A stretch of DNA of 64,000 nt from Microbacterium sp. MYb66 (GCF_002979435.1 NZ_PCOV01000002.1:372001-436000); one strand, 5' to 3'. Shown: positions 16,504 through 25,870, numbered from the stretch's first letter. The notes: generated by a model not told the origin, from the letters alone. Translations and numbers: made by a program.

Positions 16504-17511
16504 TCAGCCCACGGTGGACTGCCGCACGACCAGCTCGGGGCGGAACCGCACGCGACGGTCGTAGTCGCCGTCCGGATCACGGATCGACCGCAGCAGCAGT
16601 TCGACCGCCGTCCGTCCGATCAGCTGCGCCGGCTGGCGTATCGAAGTGAGCGGCACGACCGTGGCCGTCGCGAAGTCGATGTCGTCGTACCCGACCAGTG
16701 CGATGTCCTCCGGTACGCGCAGCGTGCGGAACATCGTCAGCGCCTGCAGCAGCCCCACCGCCAGGAGGTCGTTCGCGGCGAAGATCGCGTCCGGCCGATC
16801 CGCCCCCTCCCGGGCGGCGATCTCCTCGCCCGCCGCCCTGCCGTGCAGCACGGTGAGGGCAGGCATCCGGATCACCTCGAGCGTCGCTCCCGGCACTTCG
16901 TCGACCGCACGTCGAGCGCCTTCGAGACGGTGGGCGACCTGCGTGATGGAACCGGGGCCGCCGACGAAGACCAGGCGCCGCCGCCCGATCTGCAGGAGAT
17001 GCTGCGCGGCGAGAAAGCCTCCTTCGACGTCGTCGACCGAGACCGAGCAGAACGCGGATCCCGCGACCTCGTGGTCCACGAGGACCACCGGGATCCCCGC
17101 CGACTGCACGCGCACCAGCTTGTCGACATCGTCGGATGCCGGGGTGATGAGAACCCCGTTCACCCGCTGCTCGCGGAACAGGTCGAGGTAGTTGTCCTCC
17201 CGAACCGGGTCCTCGTCGCTGTTGCCGAGGAGCACGGACAGCAGGTCGTCGTCAGCGCGGGCCTCCGCCCCTCGAGCCACGTCGGCGAAGAACGGGTTGC
17301 CGGCGTCGGGGACGACGAGTCCGATGCTGCGGCTGCGTCCGGCCCGAAGCTGCCGCGCGGCGTCGTTCCTCACGAACCCGAGCTCGGCGATCACCGCCTG
17401 CACCCGCTGCACGGTCGCCGCCGCGACCTTGTCCGGCTGGTTCAGGACGTTCGACACCGTGCCGACCGACACCCCTGCTGCTGCCGCGACGTCACGCACA
17501 CTCACTGCCAC
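16504..17511 (-). CDS. LacI-family regulator of the rhaM-rhaI unit
   Basis: The 335-residue LacI protein has a helix-turn-helix at residues 4-25 (RDVAAAAGVSVGTVSNVLNQ), a hinge, and a periplasmic-binding-protein-like sensor domain. It is divergent from rhaM-rhaI, whose promoter carries the LacI-type site TGAAACGATTCA. It closely resembles the second regulator at 43358-44365: both share RNDAAR-LRAG, NPF, YLDLFREQ and the closing SIRQP segment. The GTG at 17511 follows GAGGAGCAGCA. The ligand is probably L-rhamnose or a catabolite; this rests on gene neighbourhood. Confidence 0.88.
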   Translation of the reverse strand: MAVSVRDVAAAAGVSVGTVSNVLNQPDKVAAATVQRVQAVIAELGFVRNDAARQLRAGRSRSIGLVVPDAGNPFFADVARGAEARADDDLLSVLLGNSDEDPVREDNYLDLFREQRVNGVLITPASDDVDKLVRVQSAGIPVVLVDHEVAGSAFCSVSVDDVEGGFLAAQHLLQIGRRRLVFVGGPGSITQVAHRLEGARRAVDEVPGATLEVIRMPALTVLHGRAAGEEIAAREGADRPDAIFAANDLLAVGLLQALTMFRTLRVPEDIALVGYDDIDFATATVVPLTSIRQPAQLIGRTAVELLLRSIRDPDGDYDRRVRFRPELVVRQSTVG

Positions 17512-17600
17512 TGCTGCTCCTCGCCGCTTCCGGATGCTGTCCGAGAGTGTACGGCACCGGCCCAGACCGCAGCGGCCCGCCGACGACCCCTCGATACGGG

Positions 17601-17648
17601 TTGACGCGTGCCGGAGGATCCGCCTAGCATGTGAGTTGAAACGATTCA
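17601..17648 (+). promoter_or_regulatory. Promoter and LacI-type operator of rhaM-rhaI
   Basis: The -35 is TTGACG (17601-17606), the spacer is 18 bases, and the -10 is TAGCAT (17625-17630). The near-palindrome TGAAACGATTCA (17637-17648, centred on CG, 10 of 12 positions symmetric) covers the expected transcription start, which fits repression. The site differs by one base from the core of the perfect palindrome before the rhamnose importer operon (TGAATCGATTCA). Confidence 0.7.
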
Positions 17649-17683
17649 GATCTCACCCGTCACCACCCGGCAGAGGAGCCCGA

Positions 17684-18076
17684 ATGACGCGCGTCGGCTT
17701 TCGATTGCAGGTTCGGCCCGAACTCCTCGACGAGTACCTCGCCAGGCACTCCCCGGTCCGGCCCGAGATGCTCGCCGAGATCGCCCGGGCCGGGCGACGC
17801 AACTACTCGCTGTTCCTCGGCGAGGGCGGAACCCTCATCGGCTACTACGAGACCGACGACGATGCCGCCGCTCAGGCCTACCTCGCGGCTTCCCCCATCG
17901 CCGCCCGCTGGGAGGCCGAGATGAGCCGGTTCTTCCTCGGCCTCGACGGACGCCCGGATCAGGCCGCGACGCCCCTCACCGAGGTGTTCCATCTCGAAGA
18001 CCAGCTCGCCGACTCCGGCGAGGGCTCCACCCCCGACGACGACAACGACAACGACAACGAAAGCAGTTCATCGTGA
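17684..18076 (+). CDS. rhaM: L-rhamnose mutarotase with acidic C-terminal tail
   Basis: A 130-residue protein of the L-rhamnose mutarotase family (RhaM/RhaU, dimeric ferredoxin-like fold), which interconverts alpha and beta L-rhamnopyranose. Family features include FRLQVRPELLDEYLARHSP, NYSLFLGEGGTLIGYYE and the RWEAEMSRFF helix. The fold is complete by about residue 110. The last 20 residues are a low-complexity tail (DDDNDNDNESSSS) not usual in the family. The start follows GAGGAGCCCGA. The stop overlaps the rhaI GTG. Confidence 0.9.
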   Translation: MTRVGFRLQVRPELLDEYLARHSPVRPEMLAEIARAGRRNYSLFLGEGGTLIGYYETDDDAAAQAYLAASPIAARWEAEMSRFFLGLDGRPDQAATPLTEVFHLEDQLADSGEGSTPDDDNDNDNESSSS

Positions 18077-19239
18077 GCATCCTCTCTTCCGACACCCTCG
18101 CCGCCCTGGAGAAGCAGAGCATCGAGTTGCCCAGCTGGGCGTTCGGCAACTCCGGCACGCGGTTCAAGGTGTTCGGCACACCCGGCACCCCGCGCGACCC
18201 GTACGAGAAGATCGCGGATGCTGCACAGGTGAACGCCTACACCGCCCTCGCCCCGTCGGTCGCCCTGCACATCCCGTGGGATCTGGTCGACTCGTACGAC
18301 GACCTGCGCAAGCATGCGGAAGACCTGGGCGTGACGCTCGGCACCATCAACTCGAACACCTTCCAGGACGACGACTACAAGTTCGGTGCGCTCACGCATG
18401 AGGACGCGGCGATCCGCCGCAAGGCGATCGACCACCACCTCGCCTGCATCGACGTGATGGACGCGACGGGGAGCCGCGACCTGAAGATCTGGTTGGCCGA
18501 GGGCTCCAACTATCCGGGACAGGCAGACCTCCGCGGCCGTCAGGACCGCCTGCAGGAGTCGCTGCAGAAGATCTACGCGCGCCTCGGCGACGACCAGCGC
18601 CTCGTGCTCGAGTACAAGTTCTTCGAGCCGGCTTTCTACCACACCGATGTCCCCGACTGGGGCACGTCCTACGCGCAGGTCAGCTCCCTCGGCGACAAGG
18701 CCATGGTCTGCCTCGACACGGGGCATCACGCCCCCGGCACGAACATCGAGTTCATCGTGATGCAGCTGCTGCGGCTCGGCAAGCTCGGCTCCTTCGACTT
18801 CAACTCCCGTTTCTACGCCGACGACGACCTGATCGTCGGCGCCGCCGATCCCTTCCAGCTGTTCCGCATCCTCTTCGAGGTCATCCGCGGTGGCGGTCTG
18901 AACAACCCCGACGTGGCGTTCATGCTCGACCAGTGCCACAACGTCGAGGACAAGATCCCCGGCCAGATCCGCTCGGTGCTCAACGTGCAGGAGATGACCG
19001 CACGCGCACTGCTCGTCAACCACGATGCGCTCACCGCCGCGCAGAAGTCCGGCGACGTGCTCGCTGCCAATGCCGTCTTCATGGACGCTTTCTACACCGA
19101 CGTCCGTCCGGCGCTGGCCGAGTGGCGCGAGTCGCGCGGACTCGCCGCCGACCCGATGGCCGCCTACGCCGCATCCGGCTACCAGCAGAAGATCGCCGCC
19201 GAGCGGGTGGGCGGCGTGCAGGCCGGCTGGGGCGCCTGA
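18073..19239 (+). CDS. rhaI: L-rhamnose isomerase
   Basis: The 388-residue TIM-barrel enzyme converts L-rhamnose to L-rhamnulose using divalent metals. It belongs to the RhaI type found in Pseudomonas and Rhizobium, not the longer E. coli RhaA type. Characteristic stretches are NSNTFQDDDYKFG, LEYKFFEPAFYHTD, the metal-site strand CLDTGHHAPGTN, SFDFNSRFYADDDL and FMLDQCHN. The GTG start overlaps the rhaM stop (GTGA). The product is the substrate of the kinase encoded 18 kb downstream. Confidence 0.94.
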   Translation: MSILSSDTLAALEKQSIELPSWAFGNSGTRFKVFGTPGTPRDPYEKIADAAQVNAYTALAPSVALHIPWDLVDSYDDLRKHAEDLGVTLGTINSNTFQDDDYKFGALTHEDAAIRRKAIDHHLACIDVMDATGSRDLKIWLAEGSNYPGQADLRGRQDRLQESLQKIYARLGDDQRLVLEYKFFEPAFYHTDVPDWGTSYAQVSSLGDKAMVCLDTGHHAPGTNIEFIVMQLLRLGKLGSFDFNSRFYADDDLIVGAADPFQLFRILFEVIRGGGLNNPDVAFMLDQCHNVEDKIPGQIRSVLNVQEMTARALLVNHDALTAAQKSGDVLAANAVFMDAFYTDVRPALAEWRESRGLAADPMAAYAASGYQQKIAAERVGGVQAGWGA

Positions 19240-19720
19240 GGTCACCGCGTCGCCTGCGACGGAATCCGTCCGCACGACGCATCACTTCGAGAAGCTCGGC
19301 ACACCCGAGCACCGAGCAGCCCGTCGTCGCTACGCAACGACCGGGCCCGACTACTGACGTTCCTACCACTGTCCGATAACGACGCCTCTGCGCCCCTACC
19401 GTGGTCACGTCCACCGTCACCTGATGATCAGAGCGTGCCTCATCAGGCGCGGTGGACACCCACGAACTGCCGATCGAACTTCGATTCGGCAGGGTCGCAC
19501 GCTCCGGTGCGATCGCGAGGGAGCACCCCGCTTCCTCGCGCGGAGGCCTCCCCGCCTCCGAAGCCCCAACGCCTACCCCTGCCAGGCGTTGGGGCTTCGT
19601 CACGGAGATCTGCAGAGAGGACGTCGTGCACGAACCCATGGTGACCAACGAGGCCGCGCCGCCATCCCCCTTCACGAACGCGGTCCCGAGGACTAGGTTC
19701 GCTAGCAACGGTGCCGATTC
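19240..19720. other. Long intergenic region between rhaI and the LuxR-type gene
   Basis: This 481-base stretch shows no convincing gene. Its main content is two adjacent hairpins at 19541-19599. An open frame of 90 codons (19452-19724) ends in a GTGA overlap with the regulator gene but spans both hairpins and has no recognisable protein features. The first 120 bases after rhaI also read openly but resemble nothing I know. Confidence 0.6.
19541..19599. terminator. Two adjacent hairpins, probable terminator or attenuator
   Basis: The first hairpin has seven-base arms (19541-19547, 19554-19560). The second has perfect 16-base arms (19559-19574, 19584-19599) and a nine-base loop. They share bases 19559-19560, so they partly exclude each other. 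There is no T-run on either strand. The strong stem could end the rhaMI transcript, or act on readthrough into the regulator gene. Confidence 0.55.
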
Positions 19721-22303
19721 GTGAGAAAGCGATCACCCATGATCGTGGGACGCAAGCAGAGTCTGGATCGTGCGGTCGAACTGGTGCAGGCGGGGATCAG
19801 CGTGGAGATCGTCGGCGGCAGGGGAAGCGGTCGCACGGCCTTCTTGAACGCGCTCCGCTCGCGTCTGGACGAGAGCGGATGGACGGTCGTGTCGGTGCGG
19901 GGCATCGCCTCACTGCGGCAGCATCCTCTCGCCGCGTTGCATCTGGCGGGCATCGGCGGCGGCACCCGCCCTGCGGGCGGTCTCCACGAGACGGCGGAAG
20001 CGCTGCGCAAGACGCTGCTGCACGCACGCTCGGCGCTTTTCCTCGACGACTGGGACGACCTGGACGAGTCGTCGTGGGGCGTCGCCGTGTCCGTCGGGCT
20101 GACGGCGGGCGTGGCCCTGGTGGTGTCCCGACTCGACGGGCCGCGCGCCCGCAATGCCACAGGCGGCCGCCCCGGCTCGTCGCTCGAGTCCCCGTACTTC
20201 ATCGACATGAGTCCGCTGCGCTTCGAGGACATGGAGAAAGCGCTGAGCGCGTACCTCAAGGCACCGATCGAGTCGACGACGATGAGCCGGATCTACGCGA
20301 AGTCGGGTGGGAACATCGGACTCGCCGTGAGCATGATCGACTCGGCCACCCGGGAGGGCCAGCTGGTCAGGCGCGCCGGCGGCGAGTGGGTCGCTTCCCG
20401 GGACCTCTGGAGTCCGGCGCTGCGGACCGTGGTCGAGGGATACCTCGAGAATCTCGATGCCGCCGCGCGCGACGCACTGGAGATCATCGCCCTCGTCGGA
20501 CTCGCGTCCGTCGACACCATCCGCAAGCTCGTCGAATGGGAGACCCTGGAACTCCTCGAGGAGCGCTCGATGGTCGCGTTCGTGGAGAGCGGGCAATCCC
20601 AGCTCATCACCGTGGTCCCACCGCTGCTCGTCGAGTTCTTCCGACACGAGGCACTGAGCGCGCGGAGAATGCGACTCACGCAGCTCATCATCGAGCGCCT
20701 CGGCACCGACGACCCTGTGACGGCGGTACTCGGGGAACCGGACAGGCGTCACGCGGTCGGCGCGGAAGGAGAAGCGCTCTTCGTGCGGCTTCTCCACGAA
20801 CGGGCACGGGCCATGCGCCTCGTGACCGCGACGGAGTGGGAGGCCGCGCGCACCCCGGAGAACGCCGTCCGCTACATCATGGCGCTGCGCCAGACCTTCA
20901 CCCCGGGGGTCAGGGAGACGGTCCGCCGCGTCCTGGCGGAGACCGATGCGGATGCCGGGGATGCCTCCGACCGGGCGCAGCTGGCCGCGCTGCGCGCTCG
21001 CTGGTCCGCCTACGTCGATCATGAGGTGGACGCCGCCGTACGGGACCTGCGCGACGCCCGCGAGGGACTCGATGCGCATGTCGGGCTGCTCGACGCCGCG
21101 GAAGTCGAGATCGAGGTGAACCTCCGAGGCGTGCCCGAGGGCTTCTCCGATCGGCTGGAGGTCTCCGACGAGATGCCGGATGCGGTGAAGATCGAGCTGC
21201 TGCAGACGCAGCTGCTGATCCTGGTGAGCGCCGCCCGATTCTCCGATGCGCAGCGCGTCTACGCCGACCTCGAACGCATCGGTCCCCCGTCGACGACGGC
21301 GCGGGTGCTCCAGGCCATCGCATTCCTCGGCATGGCCGAACAACCCTCTGCGCTCGAGATCGTGAACCGCGGATTCGGCGAAGCGCACAGCAACCTCGAC
21401 ATCGAGGGGGTCCGCTCGTTCGGCGCCGCCGCTCTCCTGTGTCACGTCTATTCGGGCAACATCCACGAACTCGACGAGCTCATCGACAGCGTGTCGGCCG
21501 CGGGAGAGCCGACCCCGTTCCCCGCGGGCTATCAGCTGGCGCTCCTCTCGGTGGGCGCGCTGACAGCGATCCGCCGCGGCCAGGTGGCGACGGGCGAGCG
21601 TCTGGTCGCCGAGGTCGATCAGCTGGGAGTGCCCGACGGTCCGCTCCCCGGCCAGTCCAGCGCCTGGGGGCACGCACAGCTGCTCCTGTTCAACGGGCGC
21701 ACCTCGGAGGCCGCGGATCTGTTCTGGGAGTCGTCGGAGCGACTCTGGGAGCGGCAGGCGCACTTCGGCGCGCTGATGGGGCTCCTCGGCGCCGTGGAGA
21801 TCGAGCCGACGGAATCCCGTCTCGCAGCGATCCGTGCGCACCTCCGGTCGATCGAGGAGCCGACCATCCTCCACACGCAGGCAGCGTTCTTCGAGGCAGT
21901 TTTCGCCGACGACGTCGAAGGCATAGAACAGGCGGGACAGGAGTTCGAGAGGACGCATCGGGTCGGTCTCGCCCTCAGCGCGTATCTGCAGCTCACCGCG
22001 CTCGCCGAGCGACTCCAGGACACGGCGAGCGTGGAACGAGCGGCTCAGCGCATCGAGTCCATCCGCCGTCGCCACGGCGCGGTGGCGTTCGACGTCGGAC
22101 GATTCTCCTCCAGCGCCGTGCTCCTCACCGAGCGCGAGCGCGAGGTCGCGGCCCTCGCCTCCGGCGGATACTCCAACCAGGAGATCGCCACCCGCCTCGT
22201 GCTGAGCGTGCGAACGGTCGAGAGCCACATGCATCGGATCATGCGCAAACTCGGCGTCAGCAGCAGGCACGCGATCGACGTCAGCTCCCCCGGGGTCGCC
22301 TGA
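19721..22303 (+). CDS. Large ATP-binding LuxR-family (LAL-type) transcriptional regulator
   Basis: The 860-residue protein has an N-terminal STAND-like ATPase, a long helical (TPR-like) middle and a C-terminal LuxR helix-turn-helix (about residues 805-850: LTEREREVAALASGG, then NQEIATRLVLSVRTVESHM). The Walker A-like loop GGRGSGRT (residues 32-39) has Arg where Lys is usual. A Walker B-like LFLDDWDD follows near residue 105. LAL regulators such as MalT switch on genes after binding ATP and an inducer. The start is uncertain: GTG 19721 or ATG 19739. Its position directly before the surface-protein genes suggests it controls them. Confidence 0.85.
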   Translation: MRKRSPMIVGRKQSLDRAVELVQAGISVEIVGGRGSGRTAFLNALRSRLDESGWTVVSVRGIASLRQHPLAALHLAGIGGGTRPAGGLHETAEALRKTLLHARSALFLDDWDDLDESSWGVAVSVGLTAGVALVVSRLDGPRARNATGGRPGSSLESPYFIDMSPLRFEDMEKALSAYLKAPIESTTMSRIYAKSGGNIGLAVSMIDSATREGQLVRRAGGEWVASRDLWSPALRTVVEGYLENLDAAARDALEIIALVGLASVDTIRKLVEWETLELLEERSMVAFVESGQSQLITVVPPLLVEFFRHEALSARRMRLTQLIIERLGTDDPVTAVLGEPDRRHAVGAEGEALFVRLLHERARAMRLVTATEWEAARTPENAVRYIMALRQTFTPGVRETVRRVLAETDADAGDASDRAQLAALRARWSAYVDHEVDAAVRDLRDAREGLDAHVGLLDAAEVEIEVNLRGVPEGFSDRLEVSDEMPDAVKIELLQTQLLILVSAARFSDAQRVYADLERIGPPSTTARVLQAIAFLGMAEQPSALEIVNRGFGEAHSNLDIEGVRSFGAAALLCHVYSGNIHELDELIDSVSAAGEPTPFPAGYQLALLSVGALTAIRRGQVATGERLVAEVDQLGVPDGPLPGQSSAWGHAQLLLFNGRTSEAADLFWESSERLWERQAHFGALMGLLGAVEIEPTESRLAAIRAHLRSIEEPTILHTQAAFFEAVFADDVEGIEQAGQEFERTHRVGLALSAYLQLTALAERLQDTASVERAAQRIESIRRRHGAVAFDVGRFSSSAVLLTEREREVAALASGGYSNQEIATRLVLSVRTVESHMHRIMRKLGVSSRHAIDVSSPGVA

Positions 22304-22676
22304 CCACCGCGGCCGCCGGCGCCTGTCGCGCCCACCACCACCGCACGGGCGGAACCGCGCCACTGCACACCACCCATCGACGTACGGTGTGACCTCGATC
22401 GACTACGGAAGCTCTCCGATCCCGCCCGTTCGCGCTCGCCGCGTTGCCTAGCGTGTAAATCGCATATGACCGGGCGAATGCACGGCGCAGAAGAGTCATC
22501 TGGCGATCGACTGGGGAATCACGGTCCATTCTCGGACGCCTTCTGCAGCCTCGTCCGCACCTCTGCTGGGCTTTCCGGGGTGCGCGACTGCGGCATTCGA
22601 CGGATGTGAAGTCACCCTTCCCCGTCTGTGCTCCCACCCGAATCGACTGTGCCTCGCGCACGTTTAAGGACACACC
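22304..22676 (+). promoter_or_regulatory. Long leader before the first adhesin gene
   Basis: This 373-base intergenic stretch holds no gene that I can support. A -10-like TAGCGT at 22449-22454 lies in a context (CCTAGCGTGT) like that of the rhaM promoter, though the -35 is poor. The inferred leader would be about 220 bases, long enough for regulation. A clear Shine-Dalgarno (AAGGACACACC) precedes the adhesin ATG. No palindrome for the LuxR-type regulator was evident. Confidence 0.35.
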
Positions 22677-24536
22677 ATGACGACCACCTCCGCCGCCGCT
22701 CCGGATCGGGGTGCCCTGCGGGGCAACCGGTTCCTGGCCATGGCGATCGCACTGATCCTCGCGGTCATCGGCGTGATCGGAAGCGCCACCGGCGCATCCG
22801 CAGCGCCCACCGTGACCTATCCGGGGGCCATCGACGATCTCGTTCTCGAGGCCGCCGACGGCAGCTCCGGCCCACTGACCCAGTGGGACACCGTCAAGAT
22901 CTCCGGCACCTGGGCCGTCCCGGACAGGGCCGTCGCAGGTCAGACGTTCGGAATGACGCTGCCGAAGGAGTTCCAGCGCTACGCCGCCGGCTCCTTCGAC
23001 CTCCCCGACGATGAGACCGGAGAGGTCCTGGCCACCTGTCAGGTCGCCGACGGACACGGCCCCGATCTGGTCTGCACACTCACGGCGGCAGTCGACAGCC
23101 TCGAGAACGTCGGAGGAACGTTCTGGATGGAGGGGACCGCCTCGGGCACCACCGACAGTGAGACCGTCGAGTTCGACACGGGCAACACCATCGTGGTCGT
23201 CGACCTCCCCGGCGAGGGCGGGATCATCGACGAAGACACCTCCGAGCCCACTGAGCCGTTCAAGTACGGCACGGCGACCGCGACGGACGGCGTGATCGAG
23301 TGGACGATCGGCATTCCCAGCAGCTACGTCGCCGACGGCGGCTTCACGATCGCGGACCAGCTCGACATGTCCAGCGAGTACCACCACTACACGGGCACGG
23401 TGCGGCTCGACCAGCACCCCGTCGAGAACGGCAAGCTCGTCGGCGACTGGAGCGCTGTCGGCAGCGAGTACTTCGACACGGCCTTCGCAAAGGACGGACG
23501 CTCGTTCGAGTTCACCGCCCACGACCTTCCCGCCTCGGGATTCACGTATCGACTGCACTACGACACCCAGGCCGACGGGATGGTGTTGAACGGCGACGTC
23601 TTCGGCAACACCGCCAGGGTGAACTCCACCGAGACCAGCAGCACGTTCACGGTCACCGAGTCCGGTGGCGGCGACGGCAGCGGCGACCAGTACACGCGCT
23701 TCACCCTGACGAAGGCGATCACCGGCGACGAGGCGGATGCCGTGCGCGGTGCCGTCTTCACCGTGCGGTACAACATGGAGGGGGCGACGACCCCCGCGAA
23801 GACGATGTCCCTGTCGGTGGGCAAGCCCGTCCGGAGCGACCGCTTCCCGTTGGGCTCCACCTTCGTGATCGAGGAGATCGATCTTCCCGTCGTCGACGGC
23901 GTCGAGTGGGGAACGTGGGAGCTCTCCGGCACCGGGGTGACGCGCGAGGCGAACGGTACCTACGAGGTGACCCCCGAGAGCGCCGATGGAATCGCGCTCG
24001 TCCTCACCAATCACGCCGATGCCGCCCCCGTGGTCGGCAGCCTGTCCTGGACGAAGGTCGGACCCGATGCCGCCGCACTCGCCGGTTCCGAGTGGTCGCT
24101 GACCACCCCGAACGGCGAGATGACCGTGATCGACAACGGCGAGGCCGACGAAGACCCGGCCGCTGGTTCCCTCTCGGTGACGAACCTGCCGGCGGGCGAA
24201 TACACGCTCGCCGAGACGAAAGCCCCGACAGGATACGACCGCACGTCCGCGACCTTCACCGCGACGATCGATCGGGATCACGCTTCCGCCACCTTCGGCA
24301 GCATCGTCAACACCCCGACGCCGACGCCGCCCGCGCCGCCCACGCCCACGCCTCCGGCTCCGACGCCGCCCACGCCGCCCACGCCGACGCCGCCCGCCGG
24401 ACTGGCGATCACCGGTGGTGAGTTCGGTGCCGCATCTGCGCTCATCGCGCTCGCTCTGCTGCTCACAGGTGGGACAGCGGTCATCGTCGGACGACGCCGC
24501 GCGTCACGGGCCGCCGCCTCCAGCGAAGAGCTGTGA
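22677..24536 (+). CDS. Cell-wall-anchored adhesin with LAITG sorting signal
   Basis: The 619-residue protein has a signal peptide (about residues 1-43, ending ASAA) and an N-terminal Ig-like region like the ligand-binding part of Gram-positive fibrinogen/collagen adhesins (DTVKISGTWAVPD, AGQTFGMTLP). It then carries a DUF5979-type unit (about 338-445), a SpaA/Cna-B-like domain (about 450-545, with TLAETKAPTGYD), and a Pro/Thr-rich wall spacer. The end is a sorting signal: LAITG near residue 576, a hydrophobic helix and a basic tail. LAxTG is the known motif of class E sortases. Isopeptide cross-links in the SpaA-like domain are likely but inferred. The binding partner is unknown. Confidence 0.87.
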   Translation: MTTTSAAAPDRGALRGNRFLAMAIALILAVIGVIGSATGASAAPTVTYPGAIDDLVLEAADGSSGPLTQWDTVKISGTWAVPDRAVAGQTFGMTLPKEFQRYAAGSFDLPDDETGEVLATCQVADGHGPDLVCTLTAAVDSLENVGGTFWMEGTASGTTDSETVEFDTGNTIVVVDLPGEGGIIDEDTSEPTEPFKYGTATATDGVIEWTIGIPSSYVADGGFTIADQLDMSSEYHHYTGTVRLDQHPVENGKLVGDWSAVGSEYFDTAFAKDGRSFEFTAHDLPASGFTYRLHYDTQADGMVLNGDVFGNTARVNSTETSSTFTVTESGGGDGSGDQYTRFTLTKAITGDEADAVRGAVFTVRYNMEGATTPAKTMSLSVGKPVRSDRFPLGSTFVIEEIDLPVVDGVEWGTWELSGTGVTREANGTYEVTPESADGIALVLTNHADAAPVVGSLSWTKVGPDAAALAGSEWSLTTPNGEMTVIDNGEADEDPAAGSLSVTNLPAGEYTLAETKAPTGYDRTSATFTATIDRDHASATFGSIVNTPTPTPPAPPTPTPPAPTPPTPPTPTPPAGLAITGGEFGAASALIALALLLTGGTAVIVGRRRASRAAASSEEL

Positions 24537-24542
24537 CGACAT

Positions 24543-24572
24543 GCGGCTGGGGCGGTGCTCCGCCCCAGCCGC
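24543..24572 (+). terminator. Terminator hairpin after the first adhesin gene
   Basis: Perfect 13-base arms (24543-24555 and 24560-24572) flank the loop TGCT, six bases after the adhesin stop. There is no T-run, as is common for actinobacterial hairpin terminators. It may only partly separate the adhesin from the lipoprotein genes that follow. Confidence 0.75.
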
Positions 24573-24648
24573 AGCTTCGAGCCGCCTCATCTTCCGTATC
24601 GGCCCCTGGCTCTCAGGACCCCGACTCCCCACGAAAGCGAGACAGAAA

Positions 24649-25836
24649 ATGACCCGACGCACTCCCCTCCGACGCCGCGGCTTCGCCCTCGGCCTCGTCG
24701 CGGCGATCGCCCTCACCGGGTGTGCTGCGGAATCCGCCGCCACTTCGGGTGCATCGACGAAACCGAGTCCGTCCGCCAAGTCCGACAAGGACAGCGGCCT
24801 TGCGACGGTACCCGGCTACGACGTCGGCGAGTTCCCGCCGGTTCCGCTCTTCGTCCTCCCCGATCTCTCGCTGCTCGACGATTCGGCCAACGCCTTCGCG
24901 ATCGAGTTCAACGACGACCTCGGGGACATCCCCGGCGTCACGGCCACGCCCGCGTCGTGCGATGAGACCGGCGCGGTCGTGAACAGCAATTCCACGTTCC
25001 TCTACGGCGACGGGTCCGGCAGCTACACGGGGCCGGACGGCACCAAGCAGAACTTCGGAGACGGCGGCGGCGCTTCCACCATCAACGGCGTCACGATCGT
25101 GAACACCGGCGACGGCGCTGGGATGTACAGCGACGGGACCGTGACGATTCTGAACCTCGGTGATGGATCGGGGACCTACGCGGACGCGACGACGTCCGTG
25201 GAGATATGGGGCAACGGCGGCGGCACGTACGCCGACGACAAGAAGTCGATCAAGAACAGCGGCGACGGCATCGGCACGTACACGAATGGCTCCGTGTCGA
25301 TCGAGAACTTCGGCAACGGCTCCGGAAGATATGTGGACGGCGACCTCGTCATCGAGAACTTGGGTGACGGCACCGGTGCGGTCAACAGCAAGCCGGTGAA
25401 GGTCGACCCGTTGCCGCCGGTCCCGAAGCTCGGTGTGTTCCCTCCGCTCGCGGCACTCGCGCCGATGGAGTCCTGCGGCACGACCCTCACGTTCGAAGAC
25501 GGCGTGCTGTTCGACTTCAACAAGAGCGACATCCGCGCCGACGCGGCCACGACTCTGGACTCCGTGGCTGCCGTCCTCACGAAGCTCGGTGTGACGTCGG
25601 CGACCATCTCGGGACACACCGACGCGATCGGCTCCGACACCGAGAACGAGAGCCTCTCCCAGGACCGGGCCGACTCCGTCGCCGCCGATCTGATGGAGCG
25701 TGACGTCCCGACGGTGTTCACCGCGGAGGGCTTCGGCGAGAGCCGCCCCGTCGCCCCCAACGAGATCGACGGCGTGGACAACCCCGCCGGACGCCAGCTC
25801 AACCGCCGCGTCGAGATCTTCATCCCCGCCGTCTGA
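24649..25836 (+). CDS. Lipoprotein with Gly-Asp-Gly beta-repeats and OmpA-like domain
   Basis: The 395-residue protein starts with a lipoprotein signal (lipobox LTGC, Cys about residue 23) and a Ser/Thr/Pro linker. At about residues 120-245 there are six or more repeats of roughly 20 residues with the pattern N-x-GDGxGxY, related to the DUF3060 beta-solenoid. The C-terminus is an OmpA-type domain (about 280-395): VLFDFNKSDIRADA, then SGHTDAIGSDTENESLSQDRA and NRRVEI. OmpA-like domains bind peptidoglycan diaminopimelate. In a Gram-positive this would tie a membrane lipoprotein to the wall. The ATG follows a weak, A-rich site (GACAGAAA). The next lipoprotein gene starts 34 bases after its stop. 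Confidence 0.88.
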   Translation: MTRRTPLRRRGFALGLVAAIALTGCAAESAATSGASTKPSPSAKSDKDSGLATVPGYDVGEFPPVPLFVLPDLSLLDDSANAFAIEFNDDLGDIPGVTATPASCDETGAVVNSNSTFLYGDGSGSYTGPDGTKQNFGDGGGASTINGVTIVNTGDGAGMYSDGTVTILNLGDGSGTYADATTSVEIWGNGGGTYADDKKSIKNSGDGIGTYTNGSVSIENFGNGSGRYVDGDLVIENLGDGTGAVNSKPVKVDPLPPVPKLGVFPPLAALAPMESCGTTLTFEDGVLFDFNKSDIRADAATTLDSVAAVLTKLGVTSATISGHTDAIGSDTENESLSQDRADSVAADLMERDVPTVFTAEGFGESRPVAPNEIDGVDNPAGRQLNRRVEIFIPAV

Positions 25837-25870
25837 TACCCCAGCCACACTCAAACGAATCGAGAAGAAC

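Noticed and set aside
19276..19357. Possible remnant of a coding gene after rhaI
   Set aside because: The frame is short and resembles no family I know.
19452..19724. A 90-codon open frame ending in a GTGA overlap with the LuxR-type gene
   Set aside because: It spans two strong hairpins, lacks a Shine-Dalgarno and shows no protein-like pattern. The overlap is the only argument for it.
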